A stretch of 44,347 bases of DNA from Desulforamulus aquiferis (GTDB lineage: Bacteria > Bacillota > Desulfotomaculia > Desulfotomaculales > Desulfotomaculaceae), in assembly GCA_004143605.1 (NCBI GenBank), contig AWVY01000002.1, positions 1 to 44,347 on the forward strand, given 5' to 3'. The position numbers and the translations under genes are program-made. The notes below the pieces were generated by a model. It did no database searches and had not been told where the DNA came from. It saw only the letters and a program-made list of their open reading frames with translations. Below, one piece after another: positions 1 through 7,914 of the stretch (position 1 is the stretch's first letter; each line of letters opens with the position of its first letter).

Positions 1-37
1 TCCACAACTAGATGAGCCATTCTAATCAAAGTTATTC

Positions 38-65
38 AGGGAAATACTATTACAGGTGTTTCCCT
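38..65. other. short inverted repeat at left edge
   Basis: A 7-bp perfect inverted repeat (agggaaa at 38-44, tttccct at 59-65) lies just left of the IS21-type end repeats. It could be a weak terminator of a gene outside the window. Bases 1-74 hold nothing else I can name. Confidence 0.25.
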
Positions 66-74
66 ATATTAATA

Positions 75-185
75 ACCAATGTGGTAAACTTTTTCAGTAT
101 CAAAACCTGGTAAAGTGGTAAACTTTTTCGTTAGCAAACTGGTAAACAAATCCAGTATCACGTGGTAAAGAAATTCATTGACATT
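75..185 (+). mobile_element. IS21-type terminal repeat region (orphan end)
   Basis: This stretch is built from imperfect direct repeats of ggtaaac followed by a T-rich tail: gtggtaaactttttcagtat near 84, gtggtaaactttttcgttag near 115, and further ggtaaac/ggtaaag copies to about 168. It ends in attgacatt at about 177-185. IS21-family elements carry such multiple terminal repeats as transposase binding sites, with attgaca-like tips. IS3-transposase homology begins only six bases later, so this is an isolated end and not a complete element. Family assignment rests on the repeat style and the nearby istB. Confidence 0.5.
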
Positions 186-190
186 CGCAG

Positions 191-828
191 TGGGATATCA
201 CCTGGCTTCCAGGACCAGCAAAAGGCGTTTATTACTACCTATATATGATATTGGATTTGTTCAGTCGGAAAATAGTTTCTTGGGACATTTGGTCAGAAGA
301 GTCCTCAGAAAACGCCAGCATACTAGTCCGTCGTGCCATAATGTCTGAGCGAAGAACACTAGCTAGCCAACCATTGGTGCTTCATTCTGACAATGGCAGT
401 CCCATGAAAGGGGCATCCCTACTGGAAACACTCTATCAGCTGGGGATAACTCCATCTAGAAGCCGTCCGAGAGTCAGCAATGACAACCCCTACGCGGAAT
501 CTATTTTTCGCACATGTAAATACCGACCTAATTATCCTGTTAAGGGTTCTTTTCATTGACTGAAGCTAGGCAATGGGTACTATCATTCACTACATGGTAC
601 AATCAGGAACACCGACACAGTGGTCTTAATTTCCTAACCCCAAATCAAAGACACAACGGTCTCTCAACACAAATTCTGGAGAAGAGAGCACTATTCTATG
701 AAAAGGCAAAATCAAAACACCCAGAAAGATGGTCAGGTCCAACTAGAGACTGGACATTAGATGATGCTGTTTGGCTCAACCCTGATCGTATAGAAGAAAA
801 AGAGACTAAAGAAAATTGTCCTGCTTAA
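191..828 (+). pseudogene. IS3-family transposase (OrfB), 5'-truncated and frameshifted
   Basis: The frame begins abruptly at WDITWLPGP, inside the integrase core, with a stop at 179-181 and no start codon; the N-terminal part of an IS3 OrfB is absent. The DDE residues are visible: Asp in LDLFSRKIV, Asp in LHSDNGSPMKG, Glu in NPYAESIF. The C-terminal half (EARQWVLSF, WYNQEHRHSGLNF) continues from about 556 in the -1 frame; one missing T near 549 explains the break. It is inactive because of the N-terminal truncation even if the frameshift is an error. It lies between an IS21-type end and istB, so at least two insertions overlap here. Confidence 0.8.
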
Positions 829-881
829 CCTATACATACTTTGGAATTTAACGACAACTAGCTTGACAAACGCCGGAGGCT

Positions 882-1625
882 ATGGTGGATATCTACTGCA
901 AGCAACTTAAGCTTCCGGGGTTAAAGTCCTCTTTTCGGGAACTGGCCCGGGATGCAATGGAACAAAACCAGACACCCACTTCTTTTTTTACTGCTTGTCT
1001 GGCTAAGGAAGTTGAGATTCGGGTTCAGAAAAGGTTATCCACAAGACTGAAGCAAACTAAATTTACTGAGATAAAGACTCTGGAAACCTTTGATTTCACA
1101 AGTATTCCAAAGTTGCCTAAGACAAAAGTTATTTCCTTGGCTGAATGAAAATTCATCAAAGAGAGAGAAAATGTCATTTGTATCGGCCAATCTGGGACAG
1201 GTAAGTCGCACATTGCCACGGCCATAGGAGTAACAGCCATACAACTAGGATACAGGGTTAGATTCATTAAAGTTTATGACCTACTTCAAGAACTTCTAAA
1301 GGCTGAAAGTGAATACCGCCTTCCAAGATATCTTAAGACTTGGAATAAGTTTGACCTCGTTATACTAGACGAGCTTGGCTACATAAACCTTGGTACCGGT
1401 AGCCCACTTCTCTTCCAATTCTGCTCTGAGCGTTATGAACGGGGAAGCCTGATCATAACAACCAACTTAGATTTTTCACGTTGGGAGGAGGTGTTTGGGG
1501 ATAACGCACTAACCATCGCTCTCCTAGATAGGTTGACACACCATGCCCATGTACTTCCCTTTGTGGGTGAGTCCTACCGTTTTAAGGAAAGCAGGGAGAA
1601 ACTAGGCCCAAATCTAAATCAATAA
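882..1625 (+). pseudogene. istB: IstB-type ATPase of an IS21-family element, interrupted by TGA
   Basis: IstB is the AAA+ helper that assists the IstA transposase in target choice. The start ATG at 882 has a clear site (cggagg) a few bases upstream. The frame runs 88 codons to an in-frame TGA at 1146-1148 and then continues in the same frame to TAA at 1623-1625. The second part carries the Walker A motif GQSGTGKS and the Walker B motif LVILDELGY. Total about 247 codons, normal for IstB. Unlike almost every other broken gene in the window this is a nonsense change, not a frameshift, so it is probably a real inactivating mutation. No istA is present upstream; an IS3 fragment sits in its place. 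Confidence 0.85.
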
Positions 1626-1634
1626 ACTGCCTCG

Positions 1635-1685
1635 AGGGGGGTCAATTTTTTGGTTGTCACGGTGGTCAACCTTTTGATTGACATT
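1635..1685 (+). mobile_element. right-end repeats of the IS21-type element
   Basis: Directly after istB come two related units, gtcaattttttggttgtcac and a ggtcaac-ccttttg copy, ending in attgacatt at about 1677-1685. gtcaat (1641-1646) and attgac (1677-1682) form an inverted pair. The last bases match the tip of the orphan end at 177-185. The sequence that follows is coding for part of another IstB, so the element end abuts an older copy. Confidence 0.55.
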
Positions 1686-1845
1686 ACTAATTGTTACTAC
1701 CAACCTGGAGTTCAGCCGTTGGAATGGTATCTTTTATGATGAAAAATGACTGCGGCAATCATTGATAGATTAATTAACCACAGCCACTTACTAGTTTTTG
1801 ATGGCCCAAGTCATAGGTTAATGAAATCCCCCATAAATTCCTAAT
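1684..1845 (+). pseudogene. C-terminal fragment of a second IstB
   Basis: After the IS21-type end the sequence reads IVTTNLEFSRWN, then in the next frame TAAIIDRLINHSHLLVFDG and a short tail to TAA near 1843. This is the conserved C-terminal part of IstB (TTNLxFSRW, LLDRLxHHxH) and is distinct from the copy at 882-1625. One missing A near 1746 explains the frame change. The Walker motifs are absent, so it is a relic, perhaps the target gene that the neighbouring element hit. Confidence 0.7.
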
Positions 1846-1846
1846 A

Positions 1847-2059
1847 ATGGATACAGGGGTGATACAAAAATTAACTTCCGTTTGCTCTATCTTCAACTTG
1901 CCAAACACAGATAAAATATTTTCTGATAGCGAAAAGTATATAGAGAAAAGATTCTATGAATTTACACCTTCGGTTGATGAAGGAGCGGGGAACTTTATTA
2001 AGCAAGGGTATCTATATTTGAAGTGTCTTCCTGAATATATTGATGCTAATGATATATAA
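1847..2059 (+). CDS. hypothetical protein, 70 aa
   Basis: Short ATG frame directly after the istB fragment, with no clear ribosome binding site. The product is hydrophilic and acidic, without signal peptide or membrane segment, and I do not recognise it. Its 3' end overlaps the convergent acyltransferase relic by about 48 bases. It may be the remnant of a longer gene cut by the insertions, or chance coding. Confidence 0.25.
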   Translation: MDTGVIQKLTSVCSIFNLPNTDKIFSDSEKYIEKRFYEFTPSVDEGAGNFIKQGYLYLKCLPEYIDANDI

Positions 2060-3185
2060 GATGGAAATGCCGGTTAGTTTACCGGGAAAAAATATTTTTA
2101 TCATATTGCTTTTATATGACCAGTGGTTTATTAACCATCGTGTAAATGAAGCTAGTATTAAGCTTAAAGAAATTACTATTAAAACATATAATAGTATCGA
2201 GATATGCTTCATATCACTTATTGCTAAAACATTAAACTTTGTCATGAAAACAAACTCTAGTAAATATAGTTCATATGAAATGCTACCAATAAAAGATAAA
2301 ACGAAAAACCTAATATTTAATGAATGCAGTACGATAAAAACAGAGATAGCACATAAGGCAAAGAAAATGTTAGAGTAAAAGTGGGCGTATGGTGCGTTGA
2401 TATAACCATAGGTTTCATGCAAGGATACGTTTTGAACACAAAAATAAACAGATAAAGCGATTAAAAAAGTATAGCCAAGAAGTAATTTCTTTTGGCTTCT
2501 AAGTACATCCTTTATAAGGTTTGTATATAAGCCGCAAAATACACCAAGAGGGAACGAGGCAGCATGTAATCTCCACTGACCATGTATTTTTTGTTATATC
2601 CATATCTGCATGAAAATAAAACCAATATGAGATACCAAAAAGCATAAGCACTTTGACAATATTATTTGTGGGGAGTTGAAAAACAATATAAAACAGTATA
2701 TACCATATTAGAATAAAAGTAATGTACCACATTGATGGATCTATCGAACGGGTAAGATCAAAACCTAATAGTCCTGTAATAATTACTGACAAGGGATAGG
2801 TTTTATGTAATATATATGTATCTAATAATATCCACAATAAGGTTACCATTGAATACGGTATTAAAACCTTTTGAATTCGTTTGTTAATAAAGCTCTTTCC
2901 TAATCCTCTTTGAAGATAAGATTGCGCTAGGCCATATCCTGAGAGAAATAAAAAAATTGCTACTCCCCAAGCTCCTAAATATTTACCAAATGCTATTTCA
3001 AGGAAGTTGGTTATATACAGATGGTTTAAAATAACTAGAATTATTGATATTCCCTTAAGTTGTTCAGTGCATGTTTTATCGAGAATAGGAATCGAAGGGT
3101 ATTGATAATATTTCTTTAGAAGTTCAAGAGCTTCACCTCGTGCATATAATTCAACAATAAAAGATAATATACCTGCACAATAGAC
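2012..3185 (-). pseudogene. membrane acyltransferase, acyltransferase-3 family, degraded
   Basis: Acyltransferase-3 proteins are multi-pass membrane enzymes that O-acylate surface sugars. On the minus strand the frame open from 3185 has the family hallmark EQLKGISIILVILNHLY, followed by GVAIFLFLSGYGLAQSYL and PSMWYITFILIWY. Between about 2590 and 2575 the frame changes by +1, after which ASFPLGVFCGLY and SYELYLLEFVF continue to a stop at 2012. No good start codon exists; the open frame begins after a stop at 3186-3188, close to an IS3 end. The frame change needs an extra base removed (or two added), unlike the single-base losses elsewhere. Probably inactive through 5' loss; the substrate cannot be told. 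Confidence 0.7.
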
Positions 3186-3203
3186 TTAAAATGTGAAGCA
3201 ATA

Positions 3204-3228
3204 ACCGTCCATGGAGGGCGGTATTTTT
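3204..3228 (+). terminator. rho-independent terminator-like hairpin
   Basis: accgtcc (3204-3210) pairs with gggcggt (3216-3222) with one G-T pair, followed by five T residues. It lies between the acyltransferase relic and the IS3 end. Confidence 0.45.
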
Positions 3229-3247
3229 ATGTCCTTCGGGGCAGTTT

Positions 3248-3547
3248 GATCTTCCCCCGGAAAATTAGACACTAAGTTAAGCAGCTTTTCTCTGTTTTTC
3301 ATAGTTTTCTGGACTCATGTAACCGATTGAAGAATGGAGCCTAACCAGGTTGTAAAATACCTCTATGTATTCGAAAACGTCACGACGGGCCTGGATACGG
3401 GTCTCGTAATTTCTGTGGAAGATTAATTCTGTCTTTAGTGTGTGGAAGAAGCTCTCCATTACAGCATTATCCCAGCAATCGCCCTTTCTGCTCATTGAGC
3501 ATGTCATACCATGCCGCCAAAGTAATTGCTGGTAGGTCCGGCTGGCA
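3248..3547 (-). mobile_element. IS3-family element, 3' half (minus strand)
   Basis: The fragment holds the transposase C-terminus with stop at 3277-3279: [33 protein letters not shown] and [12 protein letters not shown]. The Glu of the DDE triad is in NAVMESFF. Just outside the stop, 3248-3273 carries the terminal repeat (cttcccccggaaaattagac), typical of IS3-family ends. Reading upstream, homology stops at about 3547 where a perfect palindrome begins. Both N-terminal Asp residues, the helper OrfA and the other terminal repeat are missing. Confidence 0.75.
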
Positions 3548-3548
3548 T

Positions 3549-3592
3549 AATCGACTAAAGAAAAGGGAGCAATCCCTTTTCTTTAGTCGATT
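3549..3592. repeat. perfect 20-bp palindrome joining two IS3 fragments
   Basis: aatcgactaaagaaaaggga (3549-3568) and its exact reverse complement (3573-3592) are separated by gcaa. Outward from this hairpin, each arm reads P-F-S-L-V-D in frame with a transposase fragment, one on each strand. The junction is either a fold-back rearrangement or an assembly chimera. Confidence 0.85.
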
Positions 3593-3861
3593 TCGTATCT
3601 AAAAGCTATCTTGAAGCTACACCGGCAGCACATTTTATCCACAGTTACTCAAATAAGGGCAACCCCTGGGACAATGCATGTATAGAAGCTTTCCATGCCT
3701 TAATCAAACGAGAATGGCTAAACCGGTATGTAATTAAAAACGCTAGACACGCTCATGAGTTAGTATTTGAGTATATTGAAACTTTTTACAACACCGTTAG
3801 AATTCATGAACATTGTGGCATGATGTCACCTTATGACTTTGAAAATAATTTAGCTTGTTAA
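3588..3861 (+). pseudogene. IS3-family transposase C-terminal fragment (plus strand)
   Basis: From the palindrome outward the plus strand reads FVSKSYLEATPAAHFIHSYS, NKGNPWDNACIEAFHALIK, VFEYIETFYNTVRIHEHCG and MSPYDFENNLAC, ending at TAA 3859-3861. This is the last third of an IS3-family OrfB (the Glu of DDE in NACIEAF). It differs from the minus-strand fragment next door, so it comes from a second element of another subgroup. No start codon and no 5' half are present. Confidence 0.75.
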
Positions 3862-4108
3862 ATAACTAAATCGGGATTGTTTCTACTTTTAACTTGCCCG
3901 ATATCTTGACTGAAGACCATTTCGGCTTGGCAAGTCGCACATACTCATCGTATTTCAATAATACGCTTTTCGGTTCTATTATAAGGAAGTAAGATTACGT
4001 AGTCAAACTTGGTTTTTATAGGATTTTTATTGATAACCGATAATAAAGGAAAGATTGTAGATATGAATAAATAGTACAAACAACGGATTGCTATGGTATA
4101 ATGTGGAA
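3862..4108. other. AT-rich non-coding stretch after IS3 relic
   Basis: This presumably contains the outer end of the IS3 element (a candidate tip near 3905-3923, ttgactgaagacca) and promoter-like AT-rich sequence, including a TATAAT at 4097-4102. No gene, RNA or clear repeat is visible. Confidence 0.3.
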
Positions 4109-4278
4109 ATGGATATTATTAAACAAGCTGTAAATCTGCAAATCAAAGGCCAAACCACCCATGGCAACAGATGGATGATTTAGAGCTTCTAAGGAGTGCG
4201 GGGTTGTATCTCAAAAATCTACAAAGCGGGGAAGAAGGGCTTACGTTAGCCATTGATATTAATTCTTGGGAAAGATGA
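4109..4278 (+). CDS. small hypothetical protein, about 56 aa (one base missing)
   Basis: ATG at 4109 opens MDIIKQAVNLQIKGQTTHG; the frame breaks at a GG near 4162 and continues as QMDDLELLRSAGLYLKNL to TGA at 4276-4278. Restoring a G (GGG before caacag) gives one continuous 56-residue soluble protein. The repair is of the same kind as in the large genes, which argues that this is a real gene. I do not recognise it. A TATAAT lies seven bases before the ATG, so either the transcript is leaderless or the true start lies elsewhere. Nothing recognisable follows in 4279-4450. Confidence 0.35.
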
Positions 4279-4450
4279 ACTGATCCATGCAAAGGTATAA
4301 AAACTTACGAATAAATGATATTGAATAAAATTAATTAAAAACAAAAAGGAATTATAGATGTATAAATTTCTTTCCCGGACAGCTGTGCTTCTAATGTTAA
4401 TATATGTGTAGGGCAAAAACTTAAAAAACAAAAAAAAAGTGGTGAACTTC

Positions 4451-4702
4451 ATGGCAGCAAGGATGTTATTAATTGCCTTTATATTTGTAGTAATCATAGT
4501 AGAGTTTTTATTACACAGACAAAAAATCAGGTTTATTAAATATATAACTACGATTATTTATTTTATCAGCAGTGTTTATTTAGTAAATATAGTACTCAGG
4601 GCGGATACTATTGATCCATTTATGGCATTTTTGACCTTAATTATGATTTGTAGTTTTTTCTTTTCTTTCATGCTTAAAATTGCTTTTTGGGGGCAAAGTT
4701 AG
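4451..4702 (+). CDS. small membrane protein, 83 aa
   Basis: ATG at 4451 (an in-frame GTG at 4439 is the alternative). The product is almost entirely hydrophobic, with about three predicted membrane segments: the N-terminal stretch after the start, a middle one (TIIYFISSVYLVNIVL) and a C-terminal one (MICSFFFSFMLKIAF). No family recognised. It lies alone in AT-rich sequence between the insertion-sequence relics and a toxin-antitoxin pair. Bases 4703-4963 hold a weak hairpin near 4804-4836 and a TATAAT at 4927-4932 that probably serves the antitoxin gene. Confidence 0.45.
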   Translation: MAARMLLIAFIFVVIIVEFLLHRQKIRFIKYITTIIYFISSVYLVNIVLRADTIDPFMAFLTLIMICSFFFSFMLKIAFWGQS

Positions 4703-4963
4703 TATTTCTTTCTTAACGATAAATTTTACTTAGAAAAGGATCAGAGAGTTAGCCTTAGGGATAAAATATATCGTGAAGTTGTATCGAATATCCTCATCCA
4801 TAGGGAATTTTTAAAGCCTATTAGGCTCATCACTGGTGGTGGGCTTTTCTTATGCCAAAGTAGAACAGGTAAAAAGTCCTCCAGTCTGTTTCTCCCAAAA
4901 CCTAAATGGTTGCTATTATTATGTAGTATAATGCTTTTAAAAGTACGTTAAGAGGTGACGCGT

Positions 4964-5269
4964 ATGAGAATGGTGAGTATTACAGAAATGCGTAGAAGTG
5001 CTAAAGCAGTTTTAGATGACATCATACGAACTAAAAAGCCAGTTGCTATATTACAGAGATCCAAGCCGGTTGCTTATATAATTGATGCAGAGAGTTACGT
5101 TAAACTTCAATCTAATAATAAAGAGGTCAACATGGTTGAGAGTCGTAAGAAAAGCTTAGAGAAGATATTACAGTTAAAGGATAGAGCAAAGCAAAACACA
5201 GGTGCTCAGCAGGAAGATTCTGTTCAAATGATACGGGATTTGAGAGAGGACGTTTCTCGGTATGAGTAA
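4964..5269 (+). CDS. type II antitoxin, Phd/YefM family
   Basis: The N-terminal half (SITEMRRSAKAVLDDI, PVAILQRSKPVAYIIDAESY) is the DNA-binding fold of Phd/YefM antitoxins, with the family's V-x-I-x-E-x-R start and the short R-x-x-P-V-A-x-I beta strand. The C-terminal half is charged and probably the toxin-wrapping tail. Start ATG 4964 is chosen over 4955 because agaggtg lies at the right distance. It overlaps the toxin gene by 8 bases, the usual translationally coupled arrangement. Such antitoxins normally repress their own promoter; a TATAAT at 4927-4932 is in place. About 101 aa, intact. Confidence 0.85.
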   Translation: MRMVSITEMRRSAKAVLDDIIRTKKPVAILQRSKPVAYIIDAESYVKLQSNNKEVNMVESRKKSLEKILQLKDRAKQNTGAQQEDSVQMIRDLREDVSRYE

Positions 5270-5714
5270 ATATATTTGCCTAGATACCTCGGTATTTGTG
5301 AAGCTCTTTTTCGAAGAAGAAGATAGCTTTAAGGCAAAGGTCTTGATGCAAAAAATTATAGAGGATAACCAAACAATAGTCCTACCAGCCTTTGCATGGG
5401 CTGAGATAGGCAGTATTTTCAGAAAGAAAATTCGTAATAAATTCGTGACTAGCCAAGATGGAGAAGAAATGTGGACTAGCTTTAGGCAATTTCCTGGAGT
5501 AGTTTATGTTGAGGATGAAAGCGTAATGGATAGAGCATGGAAAATAAGTAAATATTTTGACCTCACGACACTCTATGATGCTTCTTTTTTAGCTGTTACT
5601 GAAGTTATCACAGATATGACCGGGCAAACGTGTGAATTTTGGACAGCTGATGAACGTTTAGTTAACTCGCTAAGAGGAAAGAAGAATAATGTTCTTTATC
5701 TTAAAGAGCTATAG
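5262..5714 (+). CDS. PIN-domain ribonuclease toxin, VapC type
   Basis: 150 aa, intact. VapC toxins are Mg-dependent RNases that cut tRNA or other RNA. The PIN acidic residues are visible: Asp in CLDTSVFVK (residue 8), Glu in FAWAEIGSI, Asp in TLYDASFLAV and Asp in FWTADERLV. The start overlaps the end of the Phd-like antitoxin gene, which gives a mixed pair (Phd-type antitoxin with PIN toxin), a combination known in many bacteria. It is probably accessory DNA acquired together with the neighbouring mobile elements. Confidence 0.88.
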   Translation: MSKYICLDTSVFVKLFFEEEDSFKAKVLMQKIIEDNQTIVLPAFAWAEIGSIFRKKIRNKFVTSQDGEEMWTSFRQFPGVVYVEDESVMDRAWKISKYFDLTTLYDASFLAVTEVITDMTGQTCEFWTADERLVNSLRGKKNNVLYLKEL

Positions 5715-5916
5715 AAACAACGATTTTGCATGATTATTTGCTGTGAATGTTTCAAGGCTATATATAAAGACTAGCCTATGGTTTCTATGCAAAAAGTTTT
5801 GAAAACTAACTTTTAATTCAAGTGAAATAATATATAATTAGGGATAGGAAATAATTAGAAAATAGAGTAGGATAGCATATTAGTTACCTGAAGAGCAGGA
5901 TATAGTGTTCGATATT

Positions 5917-5945
5917 GTTGCATTAAGTTGCATTAAGTTGCATTA
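5917..5945 (+). repeat. 10-bp tandem repeat, 2.9 copies
   Basis: gttgcattaa is repeated head to tail at 5917-5926 and 5927-5936, with nine bases of a third copy at 5937-5945. It lies in the 437-base gene-free stretch before galE. A TATAAT at 5833-5838 is the only other promoter-like element upstream. Regularly phased repeats of this kind can bind a regulator; that is inference. Confidence 0.6.
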
Positions 5946-5998
5946 TGATAGAATTTGTCGACAAATAAACAAAACGATACAAAGGTAATATAGTTTTG

Positions 5999-6091
5999 GC
6001 TATAGAATGGATATAAATCATAAACTCCACTATTTAGAGGTTAAACCAACCATTCTATAGCGAGTCTTGGTGGGTGTGCGATGACGCACAC
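5999..6091 (+). ncRNA. structured leader upstream of galE, class unknown
   Basis: Two strong inverted repeats lie in series: gctatagaatgg (5999-6010) pairs perfectly with ccattctatagc (6050-6061) around a 39-base loop, and gtgtgcg (6074-6080) pairs with cgcacac (6085-6091) around atga. The start codon of galE follows 60 bases later with no T run, so it is not a simple terminator. I cannot match it to a riboswitch class I know. It could be a cis-regulatory RNA, or an operator with dyad symmetry. Confidence 0.4.
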
Positions 6092-6151
6092 TTTCAAGCG
6101 TAGACAGGGAATATCTAAACTTAAATCAAAATAGTACTGGAGGGTAACCTA

Positions 6152-7164
6152 GTGGCGATATTGGTTACAGGTGGAGCTGGCTACATTGGGAGTCATACTT
6201 GTGTTGAATTGCTAAATCAGGGGCAAAGTGTTGTAGTTATTGATAATCTTTCCAATAGTAAACCAGGTTCTTTAGAGCGTATCAAGGAGATTGCCGGCCA
6301 AGAATTTGTGTTTTATAACGTTGATGTTTTAGATAAAGAAGGGCTGGACAAGGTCTTTTCTGAAAACCGGATAGAGGCAGTAATCCATTTTGCCGGGCTT
6401 AAGGCTGTGGGGGAGTCTGTGGAGATACCCTTGCGTTATTATCACAATAATATCACCGGTACCCTAACTCTTTGTGAGGTTATGCAAAAATACGGTGTAA
6501 AGAGGCTGGTGTTTAGTTCCTCTGCTACTGTGTATGGTAACCCAGAAACTGTACCCATCTCAGAAGATTTTCCCTTAAGTGCCACAAACCCTTATGGCCG
6601 GACAAAGCTAATGATTGAGGATATATTAAGGGATCTTTATAGATCTGATGAGAAATGGAGTATTGCTTTACTGCGCTACTTCAACCCCATTGGAGCACAT
6701 GAGAGTGGACTTATCGGTGAGGATCCCGAAGGTATTCCAAATAATCTTATGCCATATATATCACAGGTTGCAGTGGGGAAATTGAAAGAGCTTAGAGTAT
6801 TTGGCAGTGATTATCCTACGCCCGATGGTACCGGAGTCAGGGATTATATTCACGTAGTTGATCTAGCTATAGGTCATTTGAGAGCCTTGGAGAAAATAGT
6901 GCGGACAACGGGTATCTATACCTATAATCTTGGTACAGGAATAGGATACAGTGTCCTTGAGATGATCAAGGCCTTCGAAAGGGCCTCCGGTAGGACGGTT
7001 CCATATAAAGTTGTAGATCGTCGACCTGGTGATATTGCCATGTGCTATGCAAATCCTGAAAAGGCCAAAAATGAATTGGAATGGGTAGCAAAGAGGGGCA
7101 TTGAAGAAATGTGTGCTCACACTTGGAATTGGCAGATAAATAACCCGAAGGTTATGGTGAGTAG
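6152..7164 (+). CDS. galE: UDP-glucose 4-epimerase
   Basis: Interconverts UDP-glucose and UDP-galactose with bound NAD, supplying galactose for surface polysaccharide. The NAD site [10 protein letters not shown] is at residues 6-15, the Ser/Thr catalytic region is SSSATVYG, and the Tyr-x-x-x-Lys pair is in NPYGRTK. GTG start at 6152 with ggaggg just upstream. The raw frame runs on into the next gene, but restoring a G near 7150 (AAGG to AAGGG) gives NNPKGYGE and a TAG stop at 7162-7164, total 337 aa, the normal length. It is first in a surface-polysaccharide cluster. Confidence 0.93.
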
Positions 7165-7198
7165 TTTAAAATCAGCTACAGCTAAAGGAGTTTTCAGC

Positions 7199-7903
7199 TT
7201 GAACGGAGATAGAACTGATCAAAGGGATGACTTTGAGGTAATTGATCTAAGGGATATCTGGCGCATAATAAAAAAGGGTAAATGGATATTAATTGCACTA
7301 CCTTTGATTGCTATGCTTACCAGCGGCATAATAAGCTTCTTTGTTTTAACCCCGAGCTATGAGGCTCATACCACACTGATGGTAGGTAAGACCTACGAAG
7401 GCAAAATGCATGATGCTGCAATATAATGATATTTTAACTGCTAATCAACTGGTTAAAACCTATAGCCAAATCGCAAAAAGCCGGACTATTACAGAGAAGG
7501 TAATAGAAGCTGAAAAGCTTAGCTTTACACCCGAGCAGCTTAGCCAAAAAATTGACGTTAAGCCGGTAAAAGATACCCAGTTAATAAGCATTACCGTTGA
7601 AGATATAGACCTGAGCGGGCAGCTAGGCTGGCCAACTACACAGCAGCGGTATTTATGGGTAAGGTTGTTGAAATTATGAAGGTTGACAATGTCAATGTTA
7701 TTGACCTGGCAGTGACACCCAGTAACCCCGTCAAACCAAATAAGAAGCTGAATATCCTTATTGCCGGTGTGGTTGGGTTGATGATAGCACTGGGATTGGT
7801 GTTCTTGCTTGAATTTTTGGATAGAACCATAAAAACCAGTGAAGATGTTAAAAGACATTTAGGACTTCCTGTACTGGGAGCGATACCGAAGATTGATGAA
7901 TAA
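7199..7903 (+). CDS. Wzz/CapA-type chain-length regulator and BY-kinase activator
   Basis: A membrane protein that controls polysaccharide chain length and activates the partner tyrosine kinase. TTG start at 7199 preceded by aaaggag. The N-terminal part ([18 protein letters not shown], then a hydrophobic segment) is a typical Wzz N-terminus with the first membrane helix. The C-terminal part has [17 protein letters not shown] followed by the second helix and [16 protein letters not shown], the signature of Gram-positive kinase activators. Breaks: near 7405-7425 (two bases missing or one extra) and near 7611 (CCC read as CC). About 235 aa. It ends 11 bases before the kinase gene. Confidence 0.87.
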
Positions 7904-7914
7904 GGAGACTGATG

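Noticed and set aside
882-1625. TGA read as tryptophan (alternative genetic code)
   Set aside because: TGA ends several intact genes here and only one istB relic has an internal TGA.
2040-2378. Plus-strand 112-aa frame
   Set aside because: It lies opposite the acyltransferase C-terminus, which has recognisable membrane segments; no ribosome site.
5917-5945. CRISPR-like array
   Set aside because: Ten-base head-to-tail units without spacers; no cas genes.
6152-7426. GalE fused to a Wzz-type domain in one 424-aa frame
   Set aside because: Adding one G near 7150 gives the normal GalE C-terminus and a stop at 7164, followed by a ribosome site and TTG start for the second protein.
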